Source: Deinococcus indicus (lineage in GTDB: Bacteria > Deinococcota > Deinococci > Deinococcales > Deinococcaceae). From it: 64,000 nucleotides of DNA. Below, one piece after another: positions 52,499-63,304 of the stretch. The stretch lies in the NCBI RefSeq assembly GCF_002198095.1, contig NZ_NHMK01000036.1, positions 1 to 64,000 of the forward strand, read 5' to 3'. The translations under genes were made by a program, and so were the position numbers. Under the pieces are notes generated by a model. That model was not told where the DNA came from and did not search any database. It worked only from the letters and a program-made list of their open reading frames with translations. Positions within the stretch are counted from its first letter, which is position 1; each line of letters begins with the position of its first letter.

Positions 52499-55400
52499 AT
52501 GACCGCACCCCCCAGATTCCTGCGTCACCTTTTACTGGTCGCGACCGCCATCTGCTCAACCGTGGCCGGCGCGTACCAGATTAACGGCAGCTTTTCCGGA
52601 CCGGGAGGTGTCAATAACGCCAACACGGCGGGGCCAGTCTCAGCGGGGTACGTGTCCGGACTGACAGTCACAGGTCAGACCAGTAACATCAATACGTCGT
52701 TCTTTTACGGCACGGCAACCGAACTCATCTCGGCAACACGTCTGAATACTCTGGGTAACCCGCCGGCCGCAGCCTACGCGCCAGGAGTGTCGTTGACAAC
52801 GCCTGCCCTGGAATTTGACGTCGAATCAACCGGCTGTTCTACGGGGGCCCTGAATGTCGACGTGCCGTGTAACAGGGGCAGCGTCACCTTCACTTTCAGC
52901 CGCCCGGTGACGAACCCGATCATGCACGTTTCGGGTATCGGCGGTACATCCAGTGGCGGAACCAACGGCAGTGTGTACGATAACCGCGCCCGTGCCAGAT
53001 TCAATGTGGCGACCCCTGGCGTCTCCCTGTCGGCGGCCGGTACCCCTACCAACCTCGCCGTGACGGCAACGACCCTCACGACGGCCTCCAATAATCCCAG
53101 CACAAATTGCCAGGCGCTCACCAACGGGCGGGGAACGACGGCCGGTTGCGGAAGTGTCGTTCTGAACGGGACGTTCACCAGCGTCACGTTCAATATGGAA
53201 CTCATTGCCCGGCGAATCAACGGTACGGACCCCACACCGGACACTCGTCTGACGGACGACGGTTTGACCCTGGCGTTCACCGTGAACGAGGACTTCGGGG
53301 ACGCTCCGGCCAGCTATGACTCCACTGTTGCCGCAAGTCATGTGGTGGGCGATCTGAAGCTGGGCGCCACGATTGACGCCGAGAACCCTGATACCCTGAA
53401 CGGTGCGACGGCCGTCGCGTCCAGCCCCAATGCTGTTACGGCTGGTGCGGACAACAACGGCACGAACGGCGACGGGGCCGACGAGGACGCCATCACGACG
53501 TTCCCTGCATTGACGACCGCCGACAACGCTTACAGCCTGACCGTGCCGATCAGCGGGGCCAGCGCTGCCGGGCGGGTGTGCGGCTGGGTGGATTACAACC
53601 GCAACGGTGTCTTCGACGTTGGAGAGCGGGCCTGCGCCCCCTTCGCGGCCGGCGCCACCAGCGTCACCCTGAACTGGACGGGACTGACCGGCCTGACCAC
53701 CGGAACGAACTACGTACGTCTGCGTGCCAGTTACAACGTGACAGGCGTAGAGGACCCTACTGGTCGTCTGGACAGCGGTGAGGTCGAGGATTACCGCCTG
53801 ACGATCACTGCCCCGACCTTCAACGTCAGCAAGTCCTTCGCGCCCACCACCGTTTCTGCGGGCGGCGTGACGGCCCTGAACATCACGGTCACCAACCCGT
53901 ATCCGTTCGCCACGAGTGCCCTGGCTGTCACGGACAACATTGCCGCCACCATGGGCCTGAGCCTGCCGTTGCCGCTGCGGGTCACGGCAAACTCCTGCGC
54001 GGGCACTATTGTCACGGGGACTGGCAACACGGTCCTGACGACCGGTGGCGCAGCCATCGAAAGCAATGACGGGGCCATCCGCCTCACGGGTGGCAGCATT
54101 CCCGCGAACGGGTCGTGCAGCGTGACCGTGAACGTCACCGTGACGGACGCTGCGGCCACCACCCGCACGAACACCATTCCCGCGGCGAACGTGACCGGCA
54201 CCGTGAACGCCCAGGCCGCCACGGGCGCTGCCCCCGCCACGGCCAGCCTGACCACGACCGCCAGTGCGGCGGGCGCCGCCTACACCTGTGACGCGCGCTT
54301 CTACCAGATCCGTCAGGACACCAGCACACTGCTGTCGAACCTGTACCTGCTGGACCGCAATAACCTGGGAACGGGCGGCACGGCGCAGTGGAGCACCGGA
54401 TTCGGCCCTGGCCTGAACGCCCTGGCGTTCAACAAGGGAGACGGGTACTTCTACGCGCTGAACATCACGCCCTTCACGACCGGAACGCCCTTCCGCCTGT
54501 ACCGTCTGGGTCGGAGCGGCGCGGTCGAGGTGTTCAACACGACCATTCCCACTGGCGGCAGCATCGCCTCGGCCGCCGTGGATTCCGCCGGCGTGATGTA
54601 CGTTCACAAGCTGGCGCAGGAAACGCCGCTGTACCGCATTCAACTGCCGACCACGACCGGCGGCGCCATCAGCATGCTGGGCACCCTGACGCTGTCGCAG
54701 GCCCTGCCGATCTTCGATCTGGCGTTCAACCCGGTAAACAGCCTGCTGTACGGCGTGTTCACGCCGGGCGGCGTGATGGAGATCACCCCCGCGACGGGCG
54801 CTTCCGTGCTGCGCGGCACCTTCCCTGCGTTCACGACCACCAACGCCATCGGCAGCGCGTTCTTCGACGTCAGCGGCACCCTGTACGCCTACCAGAACGG
54901 CGGCACATACGGCACCATCAACCTGTCCACCGGGGCGTTCACGCCGCTGGCGACCGGGGCGGTGGCCGCGCAGTCCGACGGCGCGTCCTGCGTGTTCCCG
55001 GACAACCGCATCGACACCGTGAAGTCCGTGGGAACCGTCACTGCTGTCAGCGGGCTGGTGTTCGACGTGCCTTACACCGTGACCGTCAAGAACACCGGGC
55101 CGGTCAGCAACCCGAACGTGCAGATCACCGAGGATCTAACCCGCACCTTCACGACCGGCACCCTGAGCATCGTGGCCGGCCCGACCGTCACGAGCGGCGC
55201 GGTCACGGCGAACACCGGCTTCAACGGCACCTCGGTGACCTCGCTGCTGACCGGCACGAACACCATGGCGGCTGGAGCCAGCGCCACCGTGACCTTCACG
55301 GTGCGTGTGTCCTACCCTGACGCGGCCAGCCTGCCCGCCAGCGGCAGCGTCCTGAACAACACCGTGTACGCCAGCACGACCGGCAGCGCCAACCCCGGCT

Positions 55401-58183
55401 ATACCTTCGTGGGCGGCGTGCCGATTCCCCCGGTGGACCTGCTGGCGACTGACATCTCGACGAACGGCAGCACCCCGCCCGCCACGGCGAACGGCGACAC
55501 GCAGTCGCCCACGCCCGTCACGCTTCCCGACATCGCTGATCTGGCGATCGACAAGAGCGGCCCGGCTGCCGTGGGCAGTGGCGGCAGCGTGACGTACACC
55601 ATCCGCGTGTGGAACAACGGACCCCGCTCTGTGACCGGGGCCAGCGTGACGGACAGCCTGCCGGCCGGGTTCACGGTGACGGCCCTGAGCTGCGCGCCGA
55701 GCGGCACGGCCACCTGCGGCACGTCCAGCTTCACCGCCAGCAGCGTGAGCATCACGACCGGCACCCTGAGTCTGGACACGAACACGGCCAACGCCGTGCC
55801 GGACGGCAATTTCCTGACGTACACCCTGACCGGCACCGCGACGGCCAACGGCACCCTGAGCAACACCGCAACGGTCAGCTCGACGACCGCGTCGGAAACT
55901 GTCTCTGCCAACAACACCAGCGCCGCCGTGGTCACGCGCGTGGTCGACGCCGTGAACGACCCGGGTGCTGTGACGTTCGGACAGGGCGCTACCTTCAACA
56001 TTCTGGGCAACGACACCGTGGGCGGCGCGGCGGCCACCACCACCAACGTGACGCTGCCAGTCATCGTGGACAACGGCGGTCTGAATGGGCTGAGCGTGAA
56101 TCCTGGCGGGCAACTGGTGCTGGCGCCTTCCCTGACGAACCTGCCGGGCACCTACACTGTCACGTACCGCATCTGCGATGCGACCGTCACGACCGCCTGC
56201 GATAACGCCACCATTGCCATCACGATCACGCCCGCCGCCGCTGACCTGGGCATCGTGAAATCGCAGCGTCTGGGGACCAGCGGTACCTTCCAGAGCACCC
56301 CGCTGAGCGTGGTGCAGGGCAGCGTGGTGCAGTACCAGATCGTCGTGACGAACAACGGCCCGAGTGCCGTGACGAACGCCACCTTCACGGACGCGGTGCC
56401 TGCCAACCTGACGGGCCTGAGTGTCGTGAGTGCGACGGGGACCGGGACGACCTGCACGGCTTCCTTTACCGGCAGCACCCTGAACGGTTCGTTCAGCGGT
56501 TCGACGGGTCAGACCTGCACGGTGATCATCCAGGGGACGGCGACCACGACCGGCACGTTCACGAACACGGCGACCGTGGCGGCCCCGTCGGGCATCACGG
56601 ACGGAACGGCAGGGAACAACACCTCCAGCGTGAGTACGACCGTCACTCCCGCCGCTGATCTGGTGATCGACAAGAGCGGTCCGCTCGCGGTCGGCAGTGG
56701 CGGCGCCGTCAGCTACACCATCCGCGTGTGGAACAACGGCCCCAGCAGCGTGACGGGCGCCAGCGTGACGGACGCGCTGCCCGCCGGGTTCACGGTGACG
56801 GGCCTGAGCTGCGCGGCGACCGGCACGGCCACCTGCGGCACGCAGAGCTTCACGGCCAGCAGCGTGAGCATCGTCACGGGCGCGCTGAGCCTAGACACCA
56901 CCCCTGCGAACGCCACGCCGGACGGCAATTTCCTGACGTATACCCTGACCGGCACCGCGACGGCCAGCGGCACCCTGAGCAACACCGCCAGCGTGACCAC
57001 GCCCGCCGGGACGACCGATCTCACGCCCGGCAACAACACCAGCGCCACCGTGGTCACGCGCGTGATCGACGCCGTGAACGACCCGGCCGTCAGCTTCGGC
57101 TTCGGCGCGGGCGGCACCGTGACCGTGCTGGGCAACGACACTGTGGGCGGCGCGGCGGCCACCACCGCCAACGCGACCGTCACCATTCAGGACAACGGTG
57201 GCATCACGGGCCTGACCGTGAACGCCAGTGGACAGCTGGTCGTGCCGGCTGGCACTCCTGCCGGCACGTACACCGTCACGTACCAGCTGTGCGACGCGAC
57301 CGTCACGACCGCCTGCGACACGGCGACCGTGCAGGTCACCGTGAACGCCGCCGTCACCAGCGACCTCGCGGTCAGCAAGACCGGCCCGGCCTTCGCGCAG
57401 CCCGGCGGGACGGTCACGTACACCATCCGCGCCTGGAATAACGGCACCAGCGCCAGCAGCGCCACCGTGACGGACACCGTACCTGCCGACCTGACCGGCG
57501 TCACCTGGACCTGCGCCGGAACGGGCGGCGCGACCTGCGCGGCCCCCAGCGGCACCGGCAACAACGTGAGTGTCGGGGCGACCCTGCCGGTCGATACCGG
57601 CGCGGCAACCACGGCCGACACGGCCTTCGTGACCGTCACCGTGACCGCCACCGCCCCGTCTGCCGCCACGCTGGCGGGCACTCCGGCCGCCCGGACGATC
57701 ACGAATACGGCGTCCGTCAGCGGCCCGAACGGCGACCCCACGCCCGCGAACAACTCGGCGAGCGCCGTGACGAACATGGTGTACGGCAAGCTGACCAAGC
57801 AGGTGCGGAACATCACGACGAACACGGCCTTCGGCACGTCCGGCGGCGGCCTGCCGCTGGAAGTCCTGGAGTACTGCATCGACTTCGAGAACCTGGGCGG
57901 CGCGGCCCTGCCGAACTTCGTGCTGGTGGATCACGTGCCCGGCAACACGAACGCCCTGATCACCGCCTATGACGCGGACGAGCCCAGCGCGGCGACCGGC
58001 TTCGGCGTGAAGCTCACGCGCGGCGCGGCCACCTCGTACCTCAGCAGCAGCGCCGCCGATGCCGACGGTGGCAGCCTCACCACCACGGGCGGCATGTTCT
58101 CGCGGGGCACCATGACGGTCACGCTGGGCACCCTGGCGGTCGGTGAATCGGGCCGCGCCTGCTTCCAGACCACCATCCGCTGA
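52499..58183 (+). CDS. Very large exported DUF11/GEVED/propeller protein (1894 residues)
   Basis: A signal peptide (LRHLLLVATAICSTVAGAY) leads into: an N-terminal beta domain (~25-260); a GEVED-type domain ending at DSGEVEDYRLTI (~265-430), with VDYNRNGVFDVGERA; a DUF11 unit (~440-580); a beta-propeller-like region (~595-840) with GLNALAFNKGDGYFYALN and IFDLAFNPVNSLLYGVF; a DUF11 unit (~855-990); two near-identical ~200-residue units (from ~1018 and ~1388), each starting IDKSGP and running into DAVNDP...ILGNDTVGGAAATT or similar; DUF11 units between and after them; and a final beta domain (~1765-1894). GAGGAC precedes the ATG. Its AT-richer first kilobase contrasts with the rest. It is probably a cell-surface or secreted adhesin-like filament; no sortase or barrel anchor is visible. 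Confidence 0.8.
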   Translation: MTAPPRFLRHLLLVATAICSTVAGAYQINGSFSGPGGVNNANTAGPVSAGYVSGLTVTGQTSNINTSFFYGTATELISATRLNTLGNPPAAAYAPGVSLTTPALEFDVESTGCSTGALNVDVPCNRGSVTFTFSRPVTNPIMHVSGIGGTSSGGTNGSVYDNRARARFNVATPGVSLSAAGTPTNLAVTATTLTTASNNPSTNCQALTNGRGTTAGCGSVVLNGTFTSVTFNMELIARRINGTDPTPDTRLTDDGLTLAFTVNEDFGDAPASYDSTVAASHVVGDLKLGATIDAENPDTLNGATAVASSPNAVTAGADNNGTNGDGADEDAITTFPALTTADNAYSLTVPISGASAAGRVCGWVDYNRNGVFDVGERACAPFAAGATSVTLNWTGLTGLTTGTNYVRLRASYNVTGVEDPTGRLDSGEVEDYRLTITAPTFNVSKSFAPTTVSAGGVTALNITVTNPYPFATSALAVTDNIAATMGLSLPLPLRVTANSCAGTIVTGTGNTVLTTGGAAIESNDGAIRLTGGSIPANGSCSVTVNVTVTDAAATTRTNTIPAANVTGTVNAQAATGAAPATASLTTTASAAGAAYTCDARFYQIRQDTSTLLSNLYLLDRNNLGTGGTAQWSTGFGPGLNALAFNKGDGYFYALNITPFTTGTPFRLYRLGRSGAVEVFNTTIPTGGSIASAAVDSAGVMYVHKLAQETPLYRIQLPTTTGGAISMLGTLTLSQALPIFDLAFNPVNSLLYGVFTPGGVMEITPATGASVLRGTFPAFTTTNAIGSAFFDVSGTLYAYQNGGTYGTINLSTGAFTPLATGAVAAQSDGASCVFPDNRIDTVKSVGTVTAVSGLVFDVPYTVTVKNTGPVSNPNVQITEDLTRTFTTGTLSIVAGPTVTSGAVTANTGFNGTSVTSLLTGTNTMAAGASATVTFTVRVSYPDAASLPASGSVLNNTVYASTTGSANPGYTFVGGVPIPPVDLLATDISTNGSTPPATANGDTQSPTPVTLPDIADLAIDKSGPAAVGSGGSVTYTIRVWNNGPRSVTGASVTDSLPAGFTVTALSCAPSGTATCGTSSFTASSVSITTGTLSLDTNTANAVPDGNFLTYTLTGTATANGTLSNTATVSSTTASETVSANNTSAAVVTRVVDAVNDPGAVTFGQGATFNILGNDTVGGAAATTTNVTLPVIVDNGGLNGLSVNPGGQLVLAPSLTNLPGTYTVTYRICDATVTTACDNATIAITITPAAADLGIVKSQRLGTSGTFQSTPLSVVQGSVVQYQIVVTNNGPSAVTNATFTDAVPANLTGLSVVSATGTGTTCTASFTGSTLNGSFSGSTGQTCTVIIQGTATTTGTFTNTATVAAPSGITDGTAGNNTSSVSTTVTPAADLVIDKSGPLAVGSGGAVSYTIRVWNNGPSSVTGASVTDALPAGFTVTGLSCAATGTATCGTQSFTASSVSIVTGALSLDTTPANATPDGNFLTYTLTGTATASGTLSNTASVTTPAGTTDLTPGNNTSATVVTRVIDAVNDPAVSFGFGAGGTVTVLGNDTVGGAAATTANATVTIQDNGGITGLTVNASGQLVVPAGTPAGTYTVTYQLCDATVTTACDTATVQVTVNAAVTSDLAVSKTGPAFAQPGGTVTYTIRAWNNGTSASSATVTDTVPADLTGVTWTCAGTGGATCAAPSGTGNNVSVGATLPVDTGAATTADTAFVTVTVTATAPSAATLAGTPAARTITNTASVSGPNGDPTPANNSASAVTNMVYGKLTKQVRNITTNTAFGTSGGGLPLEVLEYCIDFENLGGAALPNFVLVDHVPGNTNALITAYDADEPSAATGFGVKLTRGAATSYLSSSAADADGGSLTTTGGMFSRGTMTVTLGTLAVGESGRACFQTTIR
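55551..57190 (+). repeat. Long internal duplication in the 1894-residue DUF11 gene
   Basis: Two copies begin at 55551 (CTGGCGATCGACAAGAGCGG) and 56660 (CTGGTGATCGACAAGAGCGG) and stay clearly similar for roughly 500 bp, through the GGCAACGACACNGTGGGCGG string. The spacing is 1109 bp. The DNA-level identity suggests recent duplication or ongoing gene conversion. Confidence 0.8.
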
Positions 58184-58220
58184 CCGCTCCGTAACCCGTT
58201 TCACAGTCGGTTCGACTGGA

Positions 58221-58250
58221 CAGGCCCTCCCGCGCGGGGGGCCTGTTTCT
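58221..58250 (+). terminator. Terminator after the 1894-residue DUF11 gene
   Basis: CAGGCCCTCCC, a short GCGC loop and GGGGGGCCTG form a stem (one G-U pair) followed by TTTCT. Confidence 0.7.
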
Positions 58251-58262
58251 GCTGCCGGGCTC

Positions 58263-58268
58263 TACAAT
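58263..58268 (+). promoter_or_regulatory. Leaderless-type -10 box of the EamA transporter gene
   Basis: TACAAT followed by 7 bases and the ATG at 58276. Confidence 0.6.
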
Positions 58269-58275
58269 CGCGGGC

Positions 58276-59181
<906 letters not shown>

Positions 59182-59218
59182 TCGTCTGGCGCGCAGCGCC
59201 CGGAGCGCGCGGCGGGGT

Positions 59219-59698
59219 TCAGCGGGTCTGGTCGGGAATCAGCAGGGTCTTCAGGGCGGGGCCGCCACTCCAGACGCCGCGCAGGCTTCCCTGTAGCGCC
59301 GAGTTCCGCACGGCGTCGTACAGCGCGGGCGGCAGGCTGGCCGACGGGTAGGTGGCGCGGGCGCCTCGGGCGTCCACCTTCACGTCCATCGGGAAGCCCA
59401 GCGACACCGCCGAGATCAGCAGGCCGCCCAGCAGGAACCCGCCCAGCGCGCCGGCCCCCAGGTGCCAGGGCTGTTCCAGCGGCGCGGGAATCAGGCGGCT
59501 GATGGCGACGGCCGTGCCCAGGCCCAGCAGCGCCGCCAGGATCAGCGAGGCGGGCGCGCCGGCCCCCAGGGAGTTCGCCAGGAAGCACACGGCGACGCCC
59601 GCTGCGCCCCAGGCGAGTCCGGCCAGTCCGCGCCGGGCGCCCAGCGCGGTCAGGACGGCCCAGAGGGTGACGAGCAGGGCATCGAACCAGGTGATCAC
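59219..59698 (-). CDS. CvpA-like membrane protein
   Basis: 159 residues from a GTG at 59698, preceded by TAGACT at 7 bases. Four hydrophobic helices cover residues ~5-110. The opening [20 protein letters not shown], then [10 protein letters not shown], resembles the CvpA family (Asp in helix 1, GxRRG loop). A soluble C-terminal ~45 residues follow. CvpA proteins affect envelope function and colicin V export in E. coli, but their activity is unknown. The frame is open far upstream antisense to other genes, so the leaderless start was preferred. Confidence 0.6.
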   Translation of the reverse strand: MITWFDALLVTLWAVLTALGARRGLAGLAWGAAGVAVCFLANSLGAGAPASLILAALLGLGTAVAISRLIPAPLEQPWHLGAGALGGFLLGGLLISAVSLGFPMDVKVDARGARATYPSASLPPALYDAVRNSALQGSLRGVWSGGPALKTLLIPDQTR

Positions 59699-59705
59699 GC
59701 CGGTC

Positions 59706-59711
59706 AGTCTA
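59706..59711 (-). promoter_or_regulatory. Leaderless-type -10 box of the CvpA-like gene
   Basis: TAGACT on the minus strand, 7 bases before the GTG at 59698. Confidence 0.5.
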
Positions 59712-59785
59712 GCGGGTCGGGGCTTACAGTTTTGCTGCACTCCGGACCTGGGGGCGTTCGCCCTGTCATGCGGGTGCCCTTGGCC

Positions 59786-59791
59786 TACACT
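59786..59791 (+). promoter_or_regulatory. Leaderless-type -10 box of the response regulator gene
   Basis: TACACT followed by 6 bases and the ATG at 59798. Confidence 0.6.
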
Positions 59792-59797
59792 GCGGGC

Positions 59798-60442
59798 ATG
59801 ATTCGCGTGTTGCTCGTGGACGATCACGCGCTGTTCCGTCAGGGACTGCGCAGCCTGCTGGAATCCGAGGGGATGCGCGTCATCGGGGAGGCCGCCAACG
59901 GCCGCGAGGCGATCCGCTACGCGGCCGACACCCACCCGGACGTGATCCTGATGGACATTCAGATGCCGGAACTCGACGGGGTGAAGGCCACGCAGAGCAT
60001 CCTGGAGATCGACCCGGCGGCGCGGGTGATCATGATCACCATGTACCGCCAGGACCGCTACGTGTTCGAGGCGGTCAAGGCCGGCGCGCGCGGGTACGTC
60101 CTGAAGGACGCCGACGCGACCACCCTGCTCGACGTGATCCGGCGGGTCGCGGCAGGCGAGGCGCTGCTCGATGCCGACATGGCCCAGAACGTCCTCGACG
60201 ACTTCCGTGACAAGCGTGAGGAACTGCCCAGCGAGAAGCACGCCGACCTGAACGAACGCGAGACCATGATCCTGAAACTGCTGGCGCAGGGCTTCTCGAA
60301 CCAGGACATCGCGCTGCGCCTGGACATCAGCGAGAAGACGGTCCGCAACCGCCTCAGCGAGATCTTCACGAAACTGCAACTGAACAACCGCACGCAGGCG
60401 GCGCTGTACGCCATCCGCGAGGGAATCGCGAACCTCGAATGA
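59798..60442 (+). CDS. NarL/LuxR-family response regulator (orphan)
   Basis: 214 residues. The receiver domain has [14 protein letters not shown] (acidic pair), the phospho-acceptor Asp53 in [13 protein letters not shown], and the conserved Lys in GYVLKDAD. A LuxR-type helix-turn-helix covers ~148-210: [20 protein letters not shown] and [19 protein letters not shown]. No histidine kinase gene is adjacent. Its stop overlaps the start of the small cysteine protein (ATGA). Target genes are unknown; it is not of the OmpR/PhoB class expected for the direct repeats near the DUF11 genes. Confidence 0.92.
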   Translation: MIRVLLVDDHALFRQGLRSLLESEGMRVIGEAANGREAIRYAADTHPDVILMDIQMPELDGVKATQSILEIDPAARVIMITMYRQDRYVFEAVKAGARGYVLKDADATTLLDVIRRVAAGEALLDADMAQNVLDDFRDKREELPSEKHADLNERETMILKLLAQGFSNQDIALRLDISEKTVRNRLSEIFTKLQLNNRTQAALYAIREGIANLE

Positions 60443-60672
60443 GCCGCCGTCCGAAGGTGGCCGCGCCCGTGACCTTCCGCGCCGGCTGCGCCAGGGAATG
60501 GGTGATCGAGAGTACCGAGCCGGACCTCGCGTACACCGATCAGGCGTTCCCGGAATGTCCGGAGTGCCCGCACCGCGTCGAACCGGACGGCGGGCCGCCC
60601 TTCTGCACGCTGCGCCCGGTGGGGACCGCGCACCCGTTCGCGGGGCTGGCCGGGCTGATCCTCCCGGACTGA
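60439..60672 (+). CDS. Small cysteine-containing protein of unknown function
   Basis: 77 residues. Four cysteines ([22 protein letters not shown]) are spaced so that three or four could bind a metal ion or a 4Fe-4S cluster. The translational overlap with the response regulator upstream and the 1-base gap to the hydrolase downstream suggest a real gene in a three-gene operon. No family recognised. Confidence 0.65.
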   Translation: MSRRPKVAAPVTFRAGCAREWVIESTEPDLAYTDQAFPECPECPHRVEPDGGPPFCTLRPVGTAHPFAGLAGLILPD

Positions 60673-60673
60673 C

Positions 60674-61573
60674 ATGACGCGGGGCAGGGGAGAGGACCAC
60701 GATGCCGGGGCGCTGAACGCTTTCCAGGCGGCGCTGCGCGGGACCGGGTTCGCCGGCACGGTCGGACTGTGGGTGGGCACGCCGGACGGCGAGGCCCTGG
60801 CCTCCCTGAACGGGGACCGGGTGTTCCCGGCGGCCAGCACCATCAAGGTGCCACTGCTGGTCATGGCCCTGCAGGATGCTCAGCGCGGCGACCTGCGTCT
60901 GGAGGACCGGGTGGTCTTGCAGGCGGCCGACCGCGTGCCGGGGGCCGGGGTGCTGCACGAACTGGGGGCCGGGCTGGCGCTGTCCTGGCAGGACGTCCTG
61001 ACCCTGATGATCATCGTCAGTGACAACACCGCCACCAACCTGACCATCGGGCGGCTGGGCGTGGAAGCCGTCAACCGCTGGCTGGGCGCACACGGCCTGA
61101 GCGGCACTCGGCTGGTCGGGAAACTGCAACTGCCGCCCTACCAGCGCAACGAGGCGCAGCGGCGCGGGGAACGCAACGCCACCACCGCAGCCGATCAGGC
61201 GCGGTTGCTGCGGCTCCTGCTGGCCGGCGACCTGCTGGACCCGCCGCACACGGCCCTGGCCGTGAGCATCCTGGAACGCCAGCAGTACCGCGACCTGATC
61301 GGCCGGGGCGTTCCGGCCGACCTGGACGGCGAGCCGCTGTATCGCGTGGCCAGCAAGAGCGGCGAACTGACCGGCGTGCACCATGACGTGGGCGTGATCT
61401 TCACGCCGCGCCCGCTGGTGGTCGCCCTGCTCAGCGAGGGGGGCCGGGACCCGCGCGAACACCCGGAAAACCGGGACGTGACGGCGCTGGCGGCGGCGTT
61501 GTGGCCGCTGCTGGCCGACCTGGGGAAGGTGCCGGCCGCCGACCGGGCCGGGGGACATTTAACCGCTCGGTAA
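60674..61573 (+). CDS. Class A beta-lactamase-like serine hydrolase
   Basis: 299 residues. All three penicillin-recognising motifs are in place: S55-T-I-K58, S116-D-N118 and K227-S-G229. [20 protein letters not shown] and the helical middle fit class A beta-lactamases and the related Beta-lactamase2 (PF13354) family. The omega-loop Glu of true class A enzymes is not obvious by eye. No signal peptide is seen, which is odd for a beta-lactamase and suggests a cytoplasmic hydrolase or esterase instead. It begins 1 base after the stop of the small cysteine protein. Confidence 0.82.
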   Translation: MTRGRGEDHDAGALNAFQAALRGTGFAGTVGLWVGTPDGEALASLNGDRVFPAASTIKVPLLVMALQDAQRGDLRLEDRVVLQAADRVPGAGVLHELGAGLALSWQDVLTLMIIVSDNTATNLTIGRLGVEAVNRWLGAHGLSGTRLVGKLQLPPYQRNEAQRRGERNATTAADQARLLRLLLAGDLLDPPHTALAVSILERQQYRDLIGRGVPADLDGEPLYRVASKSGELTGVHHDVGVIFTPRPLVVALLSEGGRDPREHPENRDVTALAAALWPLLADLGKVPAADRAGGHLTAR

Positions 61574-61740
61574 GGAGCACCATAAAGGCTGCCGAAGTCT
61601 CGCGGTCAGCACCTCAAAGCGCGGCTGGGAGCGTGTTCGGTGCGTGCTATGCTGACCCGCATTAGGCCACCTCGAAGCAGGATTTCCATTCGTCGCACGG
61701 CGGGAAATAACAGGCCAGTTCACGCTTAGGGAGAGGGAAC

Positions 61741-62598
<858 letters not shown>

Positions 62599-62611
62599 CG
62601 GAGAGACTGAT

Positions 62612-63304
62612 ATGACGCGTTACAAGAAGCAGGACCCTGAAATCACCCGCCGTAAGTTCATCAACGCGGCCCTTGGTGCCGGCGCGGCCGTCGGAACGGT
62701 CAGCCTGGTCACCACGCTGGGCGCCGCCAAACCCGCCTTCCGCCTCACGCCCGACAAGGCCCCCCCGCAGCCCGGCGACATCCTGGTGCACGCCGACGCC
62801 AGCAAGGAAGGCCAGCCGATCAAGATGTCGGAACTGAGCGAGCAGGGCGTGTCCGCATGGCCGATGGGCAAGGACAAGGACGGCAACAACGTTATCCGCA
62901 AGGCCGAACCGAACAACCAGCTGGCCGTCTTCCGGTTCGAGAAAGACCGCTTCAAGGCGCCTGAAGAAGGAGGGCACGCCCACGTGGTTCTCGAACTGGA
63001 CGGCATCACCGATCAGGGCGTGGTCGTGTACTCGAGCATCTGCACTCACGCCGGCTGCCCGGTCCCTAACGACCCCAACGACGCCACCAAGCTGTTCTGC
63101 GGTTGCCACTCGGGTCAGTACGACCTGCTCCAGGGATGCAAGGTGATCGGTGGGCCGCCCCCCCGTTCCATGCCCCAGGTTCCGGTCGAAATGAAGGGTG
63201 ATCAGCTCGTCCTGAAGGACACGTTCGTCACGGCGCCTTTCGGCTTCCTGAACGAAGCTGACTGGGAAACCTATCTCGAGCAGGTCAAGGAGATCCTCGG
63301 ATGA
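62612..63304 (+). CDS. Rieske 2Fe-2S protein of the bc-type complex
   Basis: 230 residues. A twin-arginine-type N-terminus ([18 protein letters not shown]) inserts the folded protein in the membrane. The cluster-binding loops are C144-T-H146-A-G-C149 and C163-G-C165-H166: C144, H146, C163 and H166 would bind the 2Fe-2S cluster and C149/C165 form the disulfide. [20 protein letters not shown] fits quinol-oxidising Rieske proteins. ATGA overlap with the cytochrome b gene downstream. Confidence 0.95.
   Translation: MTRYKKQDPEITRRKFINAALGAGAAVGTVSLVTTLGAAKPAFRLTPDKAPPQPGDILVHADASKEGQPIKMSELSEQGVSAWPMGKDKDGNNVIRKAEPNNQLAVFRFEKDRFKAPEEGGHAHVVLELDGITDQGVVVYSSICTHAGCPVPNDPNDATKLFCGCHSGQYDLLQGCKVIGGPPPRSMPQVPVEMKGDQLVLKDTFVTAPFGFLNEADWETYLEQVKEILG

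Noticed and set aside
47485..52500. 1671-codon open frame on the minus strand opposite the barrel gene
   Set aside because: It is a GC-rich shadow with Gly/Ala/Val/Asp-biased low-complexity composition, no domains, and lies fully antisense to a convincing exported protein. The same holds for long antisense frames at 42177-44645 and 44642-47443.
41729..58183. DUF11 locus as a polymorphic toxin or contact-dependent inhibition system
   Set aside because: No toxin-like C-terminal domain, immunity gene, POTRA domains or HINT/RHS repeats were found.
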